Assembly (NCBI RefSeq): GCF_021129175.1
Contig: NZ_JAJOHV010000035.1
Location: 1 to 64,000 of the forward strand
DNA: 64,000 nucleotides
DNA from: Chromobacterium piscinae
GTDB taxonomy: Bacteria > Pseudomonadota > Gammaproteobacteria > Burkholderiales > Chromobacteriaceae
Reading direction: 5' to 3'
Position 1 is the stretch's first letter; each line of letters begins with the position of its first letter. The notes under the pieces were generated by a model that searched no databases, was not told where the DNA came from, and worked only from the letters and a program-made list of their open reading frames with translations. Positions 18,403-26,700 of this stretch are shown piece after piece. The translations under genes were made by a program, and so were the position numbers.

Positions 18403-18462
18403 TCCTAAAAATTCATTTAAGCCAATACCGCTTCGCGGCGCGGCTTAATTCAGGCGTTATAA
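18403..18462 (+). other. attC (59-be) integron recombination site
   Basis: Sixty bases starting 15 nt after a stop codon. Outer R''-like TCCTAAA and R'-like GTTATAA are degenerate, but the inner arms TTAAGCC and GGCTTAA are perfectly complementary. The centre GCTTCGCGGCGCGGCTTAA is near-identical to that of the aadA-type attC as I recall it. This is the best single piece of evidence that the region holds gene cassettes. Confidence 0.8.
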
Positions 18463-18488
18463 CGCTGATAATCTCTTCAAACCCACCC

Positions 18489-18692
18489 ATGAAGATTGAA
18501 CAAGTGGATGCCTATCTTTTTGAAGACGGCAGGACACTTGAACAATACTTTATTGAGCGGACTTCGGGTGCCGATGTAATTTGCTACATTGGCTCTGATG
18601 GCCGTTACTTCGACCTGATCGTGGACGGCGACACGTTGTATTAAAATTTGCGAGATAGGCTCTTGGATCTTGGCGTCAAGGTGGTCGTATGA
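18489..18692 (+). pseudogene. Small cassette gene with in-frame stop codon
   Basis: The reading frame starts MKIEQVDAYLFEDGRTLEQY and gives 51 residues to a TAA at 18642-18644 (after DLIVDGDTLY). The same frame then stays open for 15 more codons (NLRDRLLDLGVKVVV) to a TGA at 18690-18692. The tail reads like genuine protein, so I infer a nonsense mutation in a gene once 67 codons long; a sequencing error or a real 51-aa protein are the alternatives. It starts 33 nt after the attC R' core, as a cassette gene would. No family recognised. Confidence 0.6.
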
Positions 18693-18730
18693 AAAAACGC
18701 TCTAACATTACGGTTAGCTGGACTGCCTCC

Positions 18731-18773
18731 ACAAACGCTGTGGCTTCATCTTATTCAGTCCGACCTACGGCCC
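18731..18773 (+). repeat. REP-like element, diverged copy
   Basis: Contains GTGGCTTCATCTTATTCAG followed by CCGACCTACGGCCC, matching the second half of the element at 20611-20653 with a few changes. It sits just before block B. No ORF is credible between 18693 and 19124; a frame opening at 18689 simply runs into the repeats. Confidence 0.55.
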
Positions 18774-18774
18774 T

Positions 18775-19117
18775 CGCAGTCTTGGCACGTTCTATCCCCA
18801 TGCAGGCACATGCGCCAACCGTAGCGCGGCTTGGCCAAAGGCTATGCCCGCAAACAGTGCAACAACAGGCCTCAACGCAAAGTAGCAGGTATTGCCCGCC
18901 CCACCCAGCCGCGCTGCTTGGCTACCCGCTGCCCATGAGCTCGGCGTTGAATGGCCATGCCTGGCAAGTGACGTGTTCCTCCCAACGTTAGGCACCCATA
19001 AGAAACGCACCACCATCATCATTCGGATTTCAATAAAACAATCTTGACGGCATATTCTCTATGAGCCAAAATTTTCGGCTTTCACTCGACATTCGGGTGG
19101 TCAATTGAAAATTAGGC
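18775..19117 (+). repeat. Diverged duplicated block B (cassette junctions, promoter-bearing)
   Basis: Homologous to block A: starts CTTGGCACGTTCTATCCCC, later has ATGAGCTCGGCGTTGAATGG, and ends in an AT-rich 125-nt segment between GTTAGGC (18987-18993) and ATTAGGC (19111-19117). These two R'-like cores suggest the last 125 nt are a promoter-only cassette. GTTGAAT (18946-18952) also fits GTTRRRY and pairs with TCAACGC upstream (about 18870). A gene follows eight bases after the final core. Confidence 0.6.
19044..19072 (+). promoter_or_regulatory. Putative sigma-70 promoter in block B
   Basis: TTGACG (19044-19049), 17 nt, CAAAAT (19067-19072): identical hexamers and spacing to the block A promoter. 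It would drive the 97-aa gene 53 nt downstream. Confidence 0.45.
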
Positions 19118-19124
19118 AAACTTT

Positions 19125-19418
19125 ATGTCATCCAATCATGCCAAGTATCATTACAGCATTACGTGCAGCACCTCAGATGTAACTGTATTGCACTGCCTGC
19201 GCGCCATCGCTCAATGTGTTGAGAAAGGAGACTACCCACAAATCGGATGGGGTGGCACAACAAGAGCATCTTGGGCAAAAAATAATAACCAATTTACGGT
19301 GCGCTTTACTGACCCAAATTACAGGGATGATTTCGTAAAAGAGGCTAACCGCCTCTTATCCGGGCATTGGTCAAAAATTTCTACGAACAATACTGATCCC
19401 GCATCCCCACAACGGTAA
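19125..19418 (+). CDS. Small cassette-encoded hypothetical protein
   Basis: 97 aa, starting eight bases after an ATTAGGC junction. Cytoplasmic, mixed charge: SITCSTSDVTVLHCLRAIAQ, then QIGWGGTTRASW and FTVRFTDPNYRDDFVKEANR. I recall similar proteins as conserved hypotheticals in bacterial accessory regions but cannot name a function. The stop codon lies 3 nt before the GCCTAAT of a large attC-like site, which is how integron cassettes are organised. GC content is clearly below that of the nar genes. Confidence 0.75.
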   Translation: MSSNHAKYHYSITCSTSDVTVLHCLRAIAQCVEKGDYPQIGWGGTTRASWAKNNNQFTVRFTDPNYRDDFVKEANRLLSGHWSKISTNNTDPASPQR

Positions 19419-19421
19419 TCT

Positions 19422-19662
19422 GCCTAATCCATCTATCAAGGACCGTAGGTTGACGTTTACAGAGTATGAATAGGCATTACCTAACCTACAGGCATTACCA
19501 AATGATCCGCGGTAAACGTTGGGCTTCGCAAGCTTAGCCCAACCTACGGCCCTGGTCAGTCAAATGTATGCCAATATTGACCATAATTTCGCCATTTTTA
19601 CAACCGACGTTGGCACCTACCGCCCCATCGGGTTTCGGTGCTGCTTACCTTGAGCGTTAGGC
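19422..19662 (+). other. Very long attC-like site with internal repeats
   Basis: GCCTAAT (19422-19428) and TCAAGG (19436-19441) are complementary, in reverse order, to CCTTGA (19648-19653) and GTTAGGC (19656-19662), with one mismatch in the outer box. These are the R''/L'' and L'/R' positions of attC. The total of 241 nt is far above usual; the loop holds a GTAGGTT/AACCTAC hairpin (19445-19489) and the REP-like element at 19508-19552, so it looks like a normal attC with an inserted repeat. It explains the gap between the 97-aa and lipoprotein genes. Confidence 0.6.
19508..19552 (+). repeat. REP-like palindromic repeat, forward copy
   Basis: Core GGTAAACGTTGGGCTTCGC then AGCCCAACCTACGGCCC; the GGGCTT/AAGC and GTTGGGCT/AGCCCAAC parts are self-complementary. 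It matches, inverted, 20521-20565 with two mismatches in 45. Confidence 0.8.
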
Positions 19663-19706
19663 AATTGATGTACGGCTCCATCCATCTTACTTAACCGTTG
19701 AAATCC

Positions 19707-20192
19707 ATGAAGAGCTTCCTCACCATCCTCCCAATACCTTTTTTTCTCGCCGCATGTGCGAACTCACCCTATCATGAAACGTTGACCGGCCCCACGGCTG
19801 GCTTACTTATAGAGAATCGCTCTAACCTTCAGGCCTACGCATACGTCTTTCTAGGTGCCGAGAAATGCACGGACATGAAACTATTGAGCCCCGTGACCGC
19901 TGGCGACTTGCAGGAGCACAAGATCGCAGCAGGAGCGCCACTCACATTCATGATCGCCACGACAGGTACATCGCCTGGGATGATCCACAACTGCTTCGCC
20001 CCTGCCACCTTCACCCCGGTCTCTGGCCGCACCTACAGAGCAGTGTACGAGCTGAAAACTGACAAGTGTTACCTATCCGTTACTGAATCCCCGGACAGTG
20101 CAAGTGGTGGCGCTACACCAAAGAACGTTGACCTCATCAAACGCACGTATAAGGTACCACTGCTTGCCAGCCAAGGGTTCTGCTCCGAGTAG
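19707..20192 (+). CDS. Small lipoprotein of unknown function
   Basis: 161 aa from the ATG at 19707. The N-terminus MKSFLTILPIPFFLAAC is a lipoprotein signal with the lipobox LAAC, so the mature protein starts at Cys17. The mature part has four further cysteines (in EKCTDM, HNCFAP, DKCYLS and GFCSE), suggesting two disulfides in the periplasm. A GLLIENRSNLQAYAYVFLG segment recalls a beta-sandwich. No family is recognised. It begins 44 nt after the large attC-like site and lies between inverted REP-like copies, so it is probably a mobile cassette gene. Confidence 0.75.
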   Translation: MKSFLTILPIPFFLAACANSPYHETLTGPTAGLLIENRSNLQAYAYVFLGAEKCTDMKLLSPVTAGDLQEHKIAAGAPLTFMIATTGTSPGMIHNCFAPATFTPVSGRTYRAVYELKTDKCYLSVTESPDSASGGATPKNVDLIKRTYKVPLLASQGFCSE

Positions 20193-20254
20193 CCACATCG
20201 CAAGATCATCAAGCTATACTCTCGCTGCACCGTAGGCCTTAGGCTCTTCTGACC

Positions 20255-20500
20255 ATGAATCTGCACATCATTTACACAAAACGAGAAATACTGCTCTCCA
20301 AGCGCACCTATGCATCTTGGAAAGCAATTCAGAGCGAGTACATCAACTACAAAACCTCTCTTGGGCCATGGACCGCAAACGAAGCCATTGAATATCTCGC
20401 CGAAGAGCATGCGGATCTTGAACCATCTGCAGAGCAACAAGTAACAGCACTTGTTTTAGGCTCACAACAGGTGCACACATTGAGCTTTCGACAGAAGTAA
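20255..20500 (+). CDS. Small hypothetical protein in the cassette region
   Basis: 81 aa: MNLHIIYTKREILLSKRTYA, then ASWKAIQSEYINYKTSLGPW and EYLAEEHADLEP. Soluble, alpha-helical in appearance, Lys/Glu-rich; no domain recognised. A CTTAGGC sequence lies about 12 nt before the ATG and may be a degenerate cassette junction, but no matching left arm was found. No good ribosome site is seen, so the start or even the gene is less certain than the other cassette genes. Confidence 0.6.
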   Translation: MNLHIIYTKREILLSKRTYASWKAIQSEYINYKTSLGPWTANEAIEYLAEEHADLEPSAEQQVTALVLGSQQVHTLSFRQK

Positions 20501-20520
20501 TGAGTACATTCCAAGCTCTA

Positions 20521-20565
20521 GGGCCGTAGGCTGGGCTAAACTTGCGAAGCCCAACGTTTACCGCG
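20521..20565 (-). repeat. REP-like palindromic repeat, inverted copy
   Basis: Reverse complement of the element at 19508-19552 with two mismatches in 45. Together they bracket the lipoprotein and 81-aa genes as inverted repeats. Confidence 0.8.
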
Positions 20566-20610
20566 AAATACTTGATAATACCCATGGGCTAGATAATATC
20601 TATTCATTCT

Positions 20611-20653
20611 AGGTAAACGTTGGCTTCATTCTATTCAGCCCAACCTAAAGCTC
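20611..20653 (+). repeat. REP-like element, variant copy
   Basis: Has AGGTAAACGTTGGCTTC and TTCAGCCCAACCTAAAGC around a different loop; same orientation as 19508-19552 and closest to the copy at 18731. Confidence 0.65.
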
Positions 20654-20741
20654 CGGGCTTAGCCAGACGCAACCACATACCAAATAACCGCGGCATAGCC
20701 TGACAGGCCAACCGGCGTCATGATCTCTCCAACCAAACAAA

Positions 20742-20776
20742 ACGCCGCGCTCCTCTTCCGGATGCGCGGCGCTTTT
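20742..20776 (-). terminator. Terminator of the nar operon
   Basis: GCCGCGC (20744-20750) pairs with GCGCGGC (20764-20770); on the minus strand the stem is followed by a T-rich stretch. It lies 14 nt after the narI stop. Confidence 0.7.
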
Positions 20777-20789
20777 CATGCCCAGACGT

Positions 20790-21476
20790 TCAGCCCCGCG
20801 GGCGCACCAGCTGCCAGGCGCGTCCCAGGTAGGTCACTGCGCCGAACCCGCTCCATACATGCACCAGCCGGGTGAAGGGGAAGATCACGAACAAGCTCAT
20901 GCCCATGAACAGGTGCAGCTTAAACACAGGCGAGGCGGAAACGATGAAGTCTGCCGCGTCGCTGCGGAAGGTGACGATGTGCTGCGCCCAGCTCATCAGC
21001 AGCACCATTTCGTGACCGTCCAGGTGCTGGGCCGAAACGAAGATGGTGCTCAGGCCCAGCAACAGCGTGGCCAGTATCCACAGCAGCACCAGCTTGTCGC
21101 GCCAGGTGGTGTTGGCCGCCAGGCGGTCGCACAGGAAGCGGCGGTGCAGCAGCAGCGCGATGCCGATCAGGCACAGGCCGCCCATCAGACCGCCGACGCT
21201 CATCGCGAACAGCTGCTTGAAGCCGTGGCTGATGCCCAACGCGTCCCAAACCGCCAGCGGCGTCAACAGACCAACTAGGTGGCCGAAGAGCAGGCCGATG
21301 ATGCCCAGGTGGAACAGAATATTGCCCAAGCGCAGCTGGCCGCGATACAAGAGCTGCGACGACTCGCTCTTCCAGCTGTACTGCTCGCGCTCGAAGCGGA
21401 TCAGGCTGCCCAGCAGGAAGATGGCCAGCGCAATGTAGGGATAGATGCCGAATACGAATCTATGCAGGTAGTCCAT
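20790..21476 (-). CDS. narI: Respiratory nitrate reductase gamma subunit NarI
   Basis: 228 aa membrane cytochrome b, the quinol-oxidising subunit that anchors NarGH. It has five hydrophobic segments, starting FVFGIYPYIALAIFLLGSLI, and the haem-ligand histidines are probably in ILFHLGIIGLLFGHL and in FKLHLFMGMSLFVIFPFTRLVHVW. Length matches E. coli NarI (225 aa). It is the last gene of narGHJI; a 72-nt gap with hairpins separates it from narJ, so its expression may be adjusted post-transcriptionally. Confidence 0.95.
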   Translation of the reverse strand: MDYLHRFVFGIYPYIALAIFLLGSLIRFEREQYSWKSESSQLLYRGQLRLGNILFHLGIIGLLFGHLVGLLTPLAVWDALGISHGFKQLFAMSVGGLMGGLCLIGIALLLHRRFLCDRLAANTTWRDKLVLLWILATLLLGLSTIFVSAQHLDGHEMVLLMSWAQHIVTFRSDAADFIVSASPVFKLHLFMGMSLFVIFPFTRLVHVWSGFGAVTYLGRAWQLVRPRG

Positions 21477-21514
21477 GTTTGTCTCCCGATGGCGGGCGTC
21501 AGCGCCGCCCGCCG

Positions 21515-21541
21515 CCCCTCTCCCGCGCCGGGGAGAAGGGG
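21515..21541 (-). repeat. Palindromic element between narJ and narI
   Basis: CCCCTCTCCC and GGGGAGAAGGGG form a long stem around GCGCC, and a second hairpin GGCGGGCG/CGCCCGCC lies beside it at 21491-21513. No T-tract follows, so it is more likely a repeat or RNA-stability element than a terminator. Confidence 0.5.
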
Positions 21542-21548
21542 TAAGGTT

Positions 21549-22190
21549 TCAGGCGCGCGCGCCGCGCGGGTAAAAGTTCACCGGGGCGATGGCCGGCATG
21601 GTCGGCTTTAGCAGCGGCTCCACGCCATCCGCGCCAGGGCCAAAGGTTTCCAGCATCTCGTCCATGTCGTGGATAGGCGGCGCTTGCAGCGGCTCCGGCT
21701 TGACCGGCGACAGCGTCAGCAGCGCGTCGAACAGCCCGGCATAGGCCGACTCAACCTCGTTCAGCCTGCCGGCGACGTGGCCGATCACATGCACCGCGTC
21801 GCCCAGCAGCCGCTCGGACTCGGCCTTGTCGCACTGCCCCAGAAACTCCAGGAACAGCGGCAGGTAGTCCGGCAGCTCGCTGCACGTCGGCTCGAAACCA
21901 TGCCGGCGGTACTCCTCCAGCAGGTCCACCATCGCCTGGCCGCGGGCGCGGTCCTCGCCGTGGATGTGTTCGAACAAGTGCAGCGAGTGCGAGGGGTTGC
22001 GGTCGAAGGTGAGCACGTAACGCTGCTGCAGCTCGATCAGGTCCTCGCTCTCTAAAGCCTGCAGCAGCGGCTCCAACAGGCTGGCGGTCTGCAGGTGCTC
22101 GGCCGCCTCGGCGCGGATCTCGTCCACCGCGGCGACCAGCTCGGCCTCCGGGTAGCACAACAGCGCGGACAGAATGGCATGAATGCGCAT
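21549..22190 (-). CDS. narJ: Nitrate reductase assembly chaperone NarJ
   Basis: 213 aa, an acidic all-helical redox-enzyme maturation protein that holds NarG in the cytoplasm until molybdenum cofactor and Fe-S cluster insertion. The start MRIHAILSALLCYPEAELVA is typical, and RNPSHSLHLFEHIHGEDRARGQAMVDL is the family's best conserved block. An ATG at 22190 sits 11 nt after the narH stop. Longer frames upstream are shadows of narH. The product is not part of the final complex. Confidence 0.95.
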   Translation of the reverse strand: MRIHAILSALLCYPEAELVAAVDEIRAEAAEHLQTASLLEPLLQALESEDLIELQQRYVLTFDRNPSHSLHLFEHIHGEDRARGQAMVDLLEEYRRHGFEPTCSELPDYLPLFLEFLGQCDKAESERLLGDAVHVIGHVAGRLNEVESAYAGLFDALLTLSPVKPEPLQAPPIHDMDEMLETFGPGADGVEPLLKPTMPAIAPVNFYPRGARA

Positions 22191-22201
22191 GATGGCCTCC
22201 C

Positions 22202-23752
22202 TCAGTTGCCGGCGTTGGACTTGCGGTCGCGCCGCATGTCGTGGAACACGATGGGCGTGGCCTTCTTCTTGCCGAACAGGCTGGCCTCGGACTCGCCGCC
22301 GGAGCAGCCGTTGCCGAAGCTGAAGCCGCAGCTGGCCTTGTCCTCGAAGGCGTTTTCCACCATTTCCTTGTGGCTGGACGGAATCACGAAGCGGTCTTCG
22401 TAATTGGCGATAGCCATCACCTGGTACATCTCTTCCACTTGGCTCGCGGTCAAGTGGGTGCCGGCCAGGGTAGCCGCGTCGCTGACCTTCTCCACGCTCT
22501 TCTTGCGCATGTAGCGGCGCATCGCCACCATGGTTTCCAGCGCCTTGACCACCGGTTCTTCCTTGCCCGCCGTCAGCAGGTTGGCCAGGTACTTGATGGG
22601 TATCCGCAGGCTCTGCACGTCGGGGATGATGCCGCCCTCGCCTATCAGGCCGTTTTCCATCGCGCTCTGGATCGGCGACAGCGGCGGGATATACCACACC
22701 ATCGGCAGGGTCCGGTATTCCGGATGCAGCGGGAAGGCCACCTTCCACTCCATCGCCATCTTGTACACCGGCGAACGCTTCGCTGCGTCCAGCCAGCTTT
22801 GCGGGATGCCCTGCTTCAGCGCCTCGGCCGCGATGGCCGGGTCGTTCGGGTCCAGGAACAGGTCGAGTTGCGACTGGTAGAGATCCTGCGGATCTTCCAC
22901 CGCCGCCGCCTGCTCAATCCGGTCGGCGTCGTACAGCAGCACGCCCAGGTAGCGGATGCGGCCGACGCAGGTTTCCGAGCACACCGTGGGCTGGCCGGAT
23001 TCGATGCGCGGGTAGCAGAAGATGCACTTCTCGGCCTTGCCGGACGTCCAGTTGTAATAAATCTTCTTGTACGGGCAGCCTGACACGCACATCCGCCAGC
23101 CGCGGCACTTGTCCTGGTCGATCAGCACGATGCCGTCGTCTTCGCGCTTGTAGATGGAGCCGGACGGACAGGATGCGACGCAGGCCGGGTTCAGGCAGTG
23201 TTCGCACAACCGCGGCAAATACATCATGAAGGTGTTCTCGAAGGCGGAGTACATCTCCTTCTGGATGCCTTCAAACAAAGCATCCTTGGCGCGCTTGGAG
23301 AACTCGCCGCCCAGGTCGTCCTCCCAGTTCGGGCCCCACTCGATCTTGTCCATCTTCTTGCCGGTCAGCACCGATACCGGCCGCGCGGTCGGCGGCGTCT
23401 GCATTCGCGGCGCGTTCTGCAAATGCTCGTAGTCGTAGGTGAACGGCTCGTAGTAGTCGTCGATGGCCGGCAGATTGGGATTGGCGAAGATATTGGCCAA
23501 TATCTTCAGCTTGCCGCCCTGGCGCGGCTCCAGCTTGCCGTCGGCGCGACGCTTCCAGCCGCCCTGCCATTTGTCCTGGTTCTCCCAGTCCTTGGGGTAG
23601 CCGATGCCGGGCTTGGTCTCCACATTGTTGAACCAGGCGTACTCGATGCCGTCGCGGCTGGTCCACACGTTCTTGCAGGTGACCGAACAGGTATGGCAAC
23701 CGATGCACTTGTCCAGGTTCAGCACCATGCCGATTTGCGCGCGTATCTTCAT
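22202..23752 (-). CDS. narH: Nitrate reductase beta subunit NarH
   Basis: 516 aa iron-sulfur subunit carrying electrons from NarI haem to NarG. Cysteine groups are CIGCHTCSVTCKN near residue 16, CEHCLNPACVASCPSG, CRGWRMCVSGCPYKK (a Trp replaces one Cys, giving the [3Fe-4S] cluster) and CIFCYPRIESG. The ATG at 23752 overlaps the narG stop (ATGA). Length is close to E. coli NarH (512 aa). Cytoplasmic, no signal peptide. Confidence 0.96.
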   Translation of the reverse strand: MKIRAQIGMVLNLDKCIGCHTCSVTCKNVWTSRDGIEYAWFNNVETKPGIGYPKDWENQDKWQGGWKRRADGKLEPRQGGKLKILANIFANPNLPAIDDYYEPFTYDYEHLQNAPRMQTPPTARPVSVLTGKKMDKIEWGPNWEDDLGGEFSKRAKDALFEGIQKEMYSAFENTFMMYLPRLCEHCLNPACVASCPSGSIYKREDDGIVLIDQDKCRGWRMCVSGCPYKKIYYNWTSGKAEKCIFCYPRIESGQPTVCSETCVGRIRYLGVLLYDADRIEQAAAVEDPQDLYQSQLDLFLDPNDPAIAAEALKQGIPQSWLDAAKRSPVYKMAMEWKVAFPLHPEYRTLPMVWYIPPLSPIQSAMENGLIGEGGIIPDVQSLRIPIKYLANLLTAGKEEPVVKALETMVAMRRYMRKKSVEKVSDAATLAGTHLTASQVEEMYQVMAIANYEDRFVIPSSHKEMVENAFEDKASCGFSFGNGCSGGESEASLFGKKKATPIVFHDMRRDRKSNAGN

Positions 23753-26700
23753 TGCTTCTCTCCCGCCGGAACGTCCATCCAGTCGACTTTGTCCATCTTG
23801 CGCACCACCACGAATTCGTCGCGGTTGGCGCCCACCGTGCCGTAGTAATTGAAGCCCCAGGACAGCTGGGCGTAGCCGCCTATCATGTGGGTGGGCTTCG
23901 TCACGGTCCGGGTCACCGAGTTGTGAATGCCGCCGCGCTTGCCGGATACTTCCGCCCCCGGCACGTTCACGATCTTCTCCTGTGCGTGGTACATCAGCGT
24001 CATGCCTTCCGGCACCCGCTGCGACACCACCGCGCGGGCGGTCAGCGTGCCGTTGACGTTGAACACCTCGATCCAGTCGTTGTCGGCGATGCCGGCCTTG
24101 GCCGCGTCGATCTCGGACAGCCAGACGTGGGGGCCGCCGCGGCTGAGCGTCAGCATGCGCAAGTTGTCGGAATAGGTGCTGTGTATGCCCCATTTCTGGT
24201 GCGGGGTGATGAAGTTCAGCACCAGCTCGCGGTTGCCGTTGCCGTGCTTGCCCAGCACCACCTGCGTGGTCTTCAAATCGACCGCCGGCTTATACACACA
24301 CAATCCCTCGCCGAAGGCCCGCATCCACTGGTGGTCCTGATAGAACTGCTGGCGGCCGGTCAAAGTGCGCCACGGAATCAGCTCGTGGACATTGGTGTAA
24401 CCCGCGTTGTAGCTGACTTCCTCGCTTTCCAGGCCGGACCAGGTCGGCGAGGAAATGATCTTGCGCGGCTGTGCCTGCACGTCGCGGAAACGGATGGTGT
24501 CATGCTCGCGCGGACGGGCAAGGTGTGTATGGTCGCGTCCGGTGATCTTGGACAGCGCGTCCCAGGCTTTCACCGCCACATGGCCGTTGGTCTCCGGCGC
24601 CAGGGTCAGAATCATCTCCGCGGCGTCGATGGCGGTCTCAAGCCGGGGCTGGCCCTTGCCCGCGCCCGATTGCGCCACCTGGTTCAGGCCGCGCAGGATG
24701 TCCACCTCGTGGGCGGTTTTCCAGCCTATGCCCTTACCGCCGTTGCCGGCTTTCTCCAGCAGAGGGCCGATGGTGGTGAACTTGTCGTAGATCGCGCCGT
24801 AGTCGCGCTCCACCACCGTCATCGCCGGCATGGTCTTGCCCGGCGCCGGCTCGCACTCGCCCTTCTTCCAGTCCTTGGGGTCGAAAGGCTGGCCCAGCTC
24901 CTGCGGGCTGTCGTGCATCAGCGGGGTCAGCACCAGGTCCTTCTGCGTGCCCAGATAATCCTTGCCGATCTCGGACAGGCTCTTGGCGAAGCCCTTGTAG
25001 ATTTCCCAATCGCTCCTGGCCTGCCACAAGGGCTGCACGGCCTCGGACAGCGGGTGGATGAAGGGGTGCATGTCGGAGGTGTTGAGGTCGTCCTTCTCGT
25101 ACCAGGTGGCGGTGGGCAGCACGATGTCGCCGTACAGGCAGGTGGTGGACATGCGGAAATCCAGCACCACCATCAGGTCCAGCTTGCCCTCGGCGGCCGG
25201 GCGCACGGTGATCTCGGACGGCTTGATGCAGTCGTCTTCCGAGCCCAGCACCGCGTTTTGGGTGCCCAGCAGGTATTTGAGAAAGTACTCGTGGCCCTTG
25301 CCGGAGCTGCCCAGGATGTTGGAGCGCCACACGAACATGTTTCGCGGGAAGTTCTGCGGGTTGTCCGGATCGTTGCAGGCCATGTCCAGCCGGCCCGATT
25401 TCAAACCGTCCACGGTATAGGCGACCGGATCCAGGCCCGCCTCGGCGGCGGCGCGGGTGATGTCCAGCGGATTGGCGGACAGCTGCGGCGCGGACGGCAG
25501 CCAGCCCATCCGTTCGGCCTTGGCGTTGTAATCGATCAGCGCCATGTCGGCCATCTTGCCGTCGGCGGTCGGGCACAGGATCTCGCCCACGCCCAGTTTT
25601 TCATGCCGCCACTGGCTGGTGTGGGCGTAGAAGAAGCTGGTGCCGTTCATCTGCCGCGCCGGGCGGTTCCAGTCGCCGGCGAAGGCCAGCGGCGCCCAGC
25701 CGGTTTGCGGACGCAGCTTTTCTTGGCCCACGTAGTGGCACCAGCCGCCGCCGGACTGGCCGATGCAGCCGCACAGCATCAGCATATTGATGATGCCGCG
25801 GTAGGTCATGTCCATGTGGTACCAGTGGTTCAGCGCCGCTCCGACGATGACCATCGACTTGCCCTGGGTCTGGTCGGCGTTTTGCGCGAACTCGCGCGCC
25901 ACCTGGATCACCAGCTCCGGCTTCACGCCGGTGTGCTTCTGCTGCCAGGCCGGCGTGTACGGCGCGTCGTCCATGTAATCGATGGCGACGTTGCCGCCGC
26001 CCAGGCCGCGGTCCAGACCGTAATTGGCGGCCATCAGGTCGAATACCGTGGCCACCATCGCCTCGCTGCCGTCGGCCAGCTTGATGCGCTTGGCCGGCAC
26101 GTTGCGGGTCAGCAGTTCATCATGCTCGGAACCGAAATACGGGAAGCCGACGCCGACCACCTCGTCGCGATCTTCGATCAGCGACAAGCGCCCCGACACT
26201 TCGCGGCCGCTGGCGCCATCCTTCTGCTCCAGATTCCACTTGCCGGCCTTGCCCTCGGCCTGGCCCCAGCGGAAGCCGATGGAGCCGTTGGGCGCGACGA
26301 TGTCGCCGCTGGCTTCGTCGATCAGCAGGGTTTTCCAGTCCGGGTTGTTGTCTTCGCCCAATTGGCCGTCAAGATGCGAGGCGCGCAGAAAGTAGTCCGG
26401 CAGCCAGCGCTCGCCGTCGCGCTTGAGCGTCACCAGCATCGGCATGTCGGTGTAGCGGCGGATGTAGTCGGTGAAATAGGTGGACGGGCGATCCAGGTGG
26501 AATTCCTTGAAGATCACGTGGCCCATCGCCATCGCCAGCGCGGCATCGGTGCCCTGCTTGGGCGCCAGCCAGATATCGCCGAACTTGGCCATTTCGCCGA
26601 AGTCGGACGATACCGCCACCGTCTTGGTGCCCTTGTAGCGCACCTCGGTGTAGAAGTGGGCGTCCGGCGTGCGGGTCATCGGCACGTTGGAGCCCCACAC

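Noticed and set aside
18689-18991. ORF starting MKKRSNITVSW in the cassette region
   Set aside because: It starts at the stop of the 51-aa cassette frame and then runs into repeat copy and block B, with low-complexity composition; nothing indicates translation.
17711-20735. CRISPR array, as an explanation for the repeats
   Set aside because: Repeats are few, diverged, in both orientations and unevenly spaced, with no regular spacer lengths and no cas genes.
17711-20735. Insertion sequence or transposon as the origin of the region
   Set aside because: No transposase gene or terminal inverted repeats with target duplications were seen; the attC features fit cassettes better.
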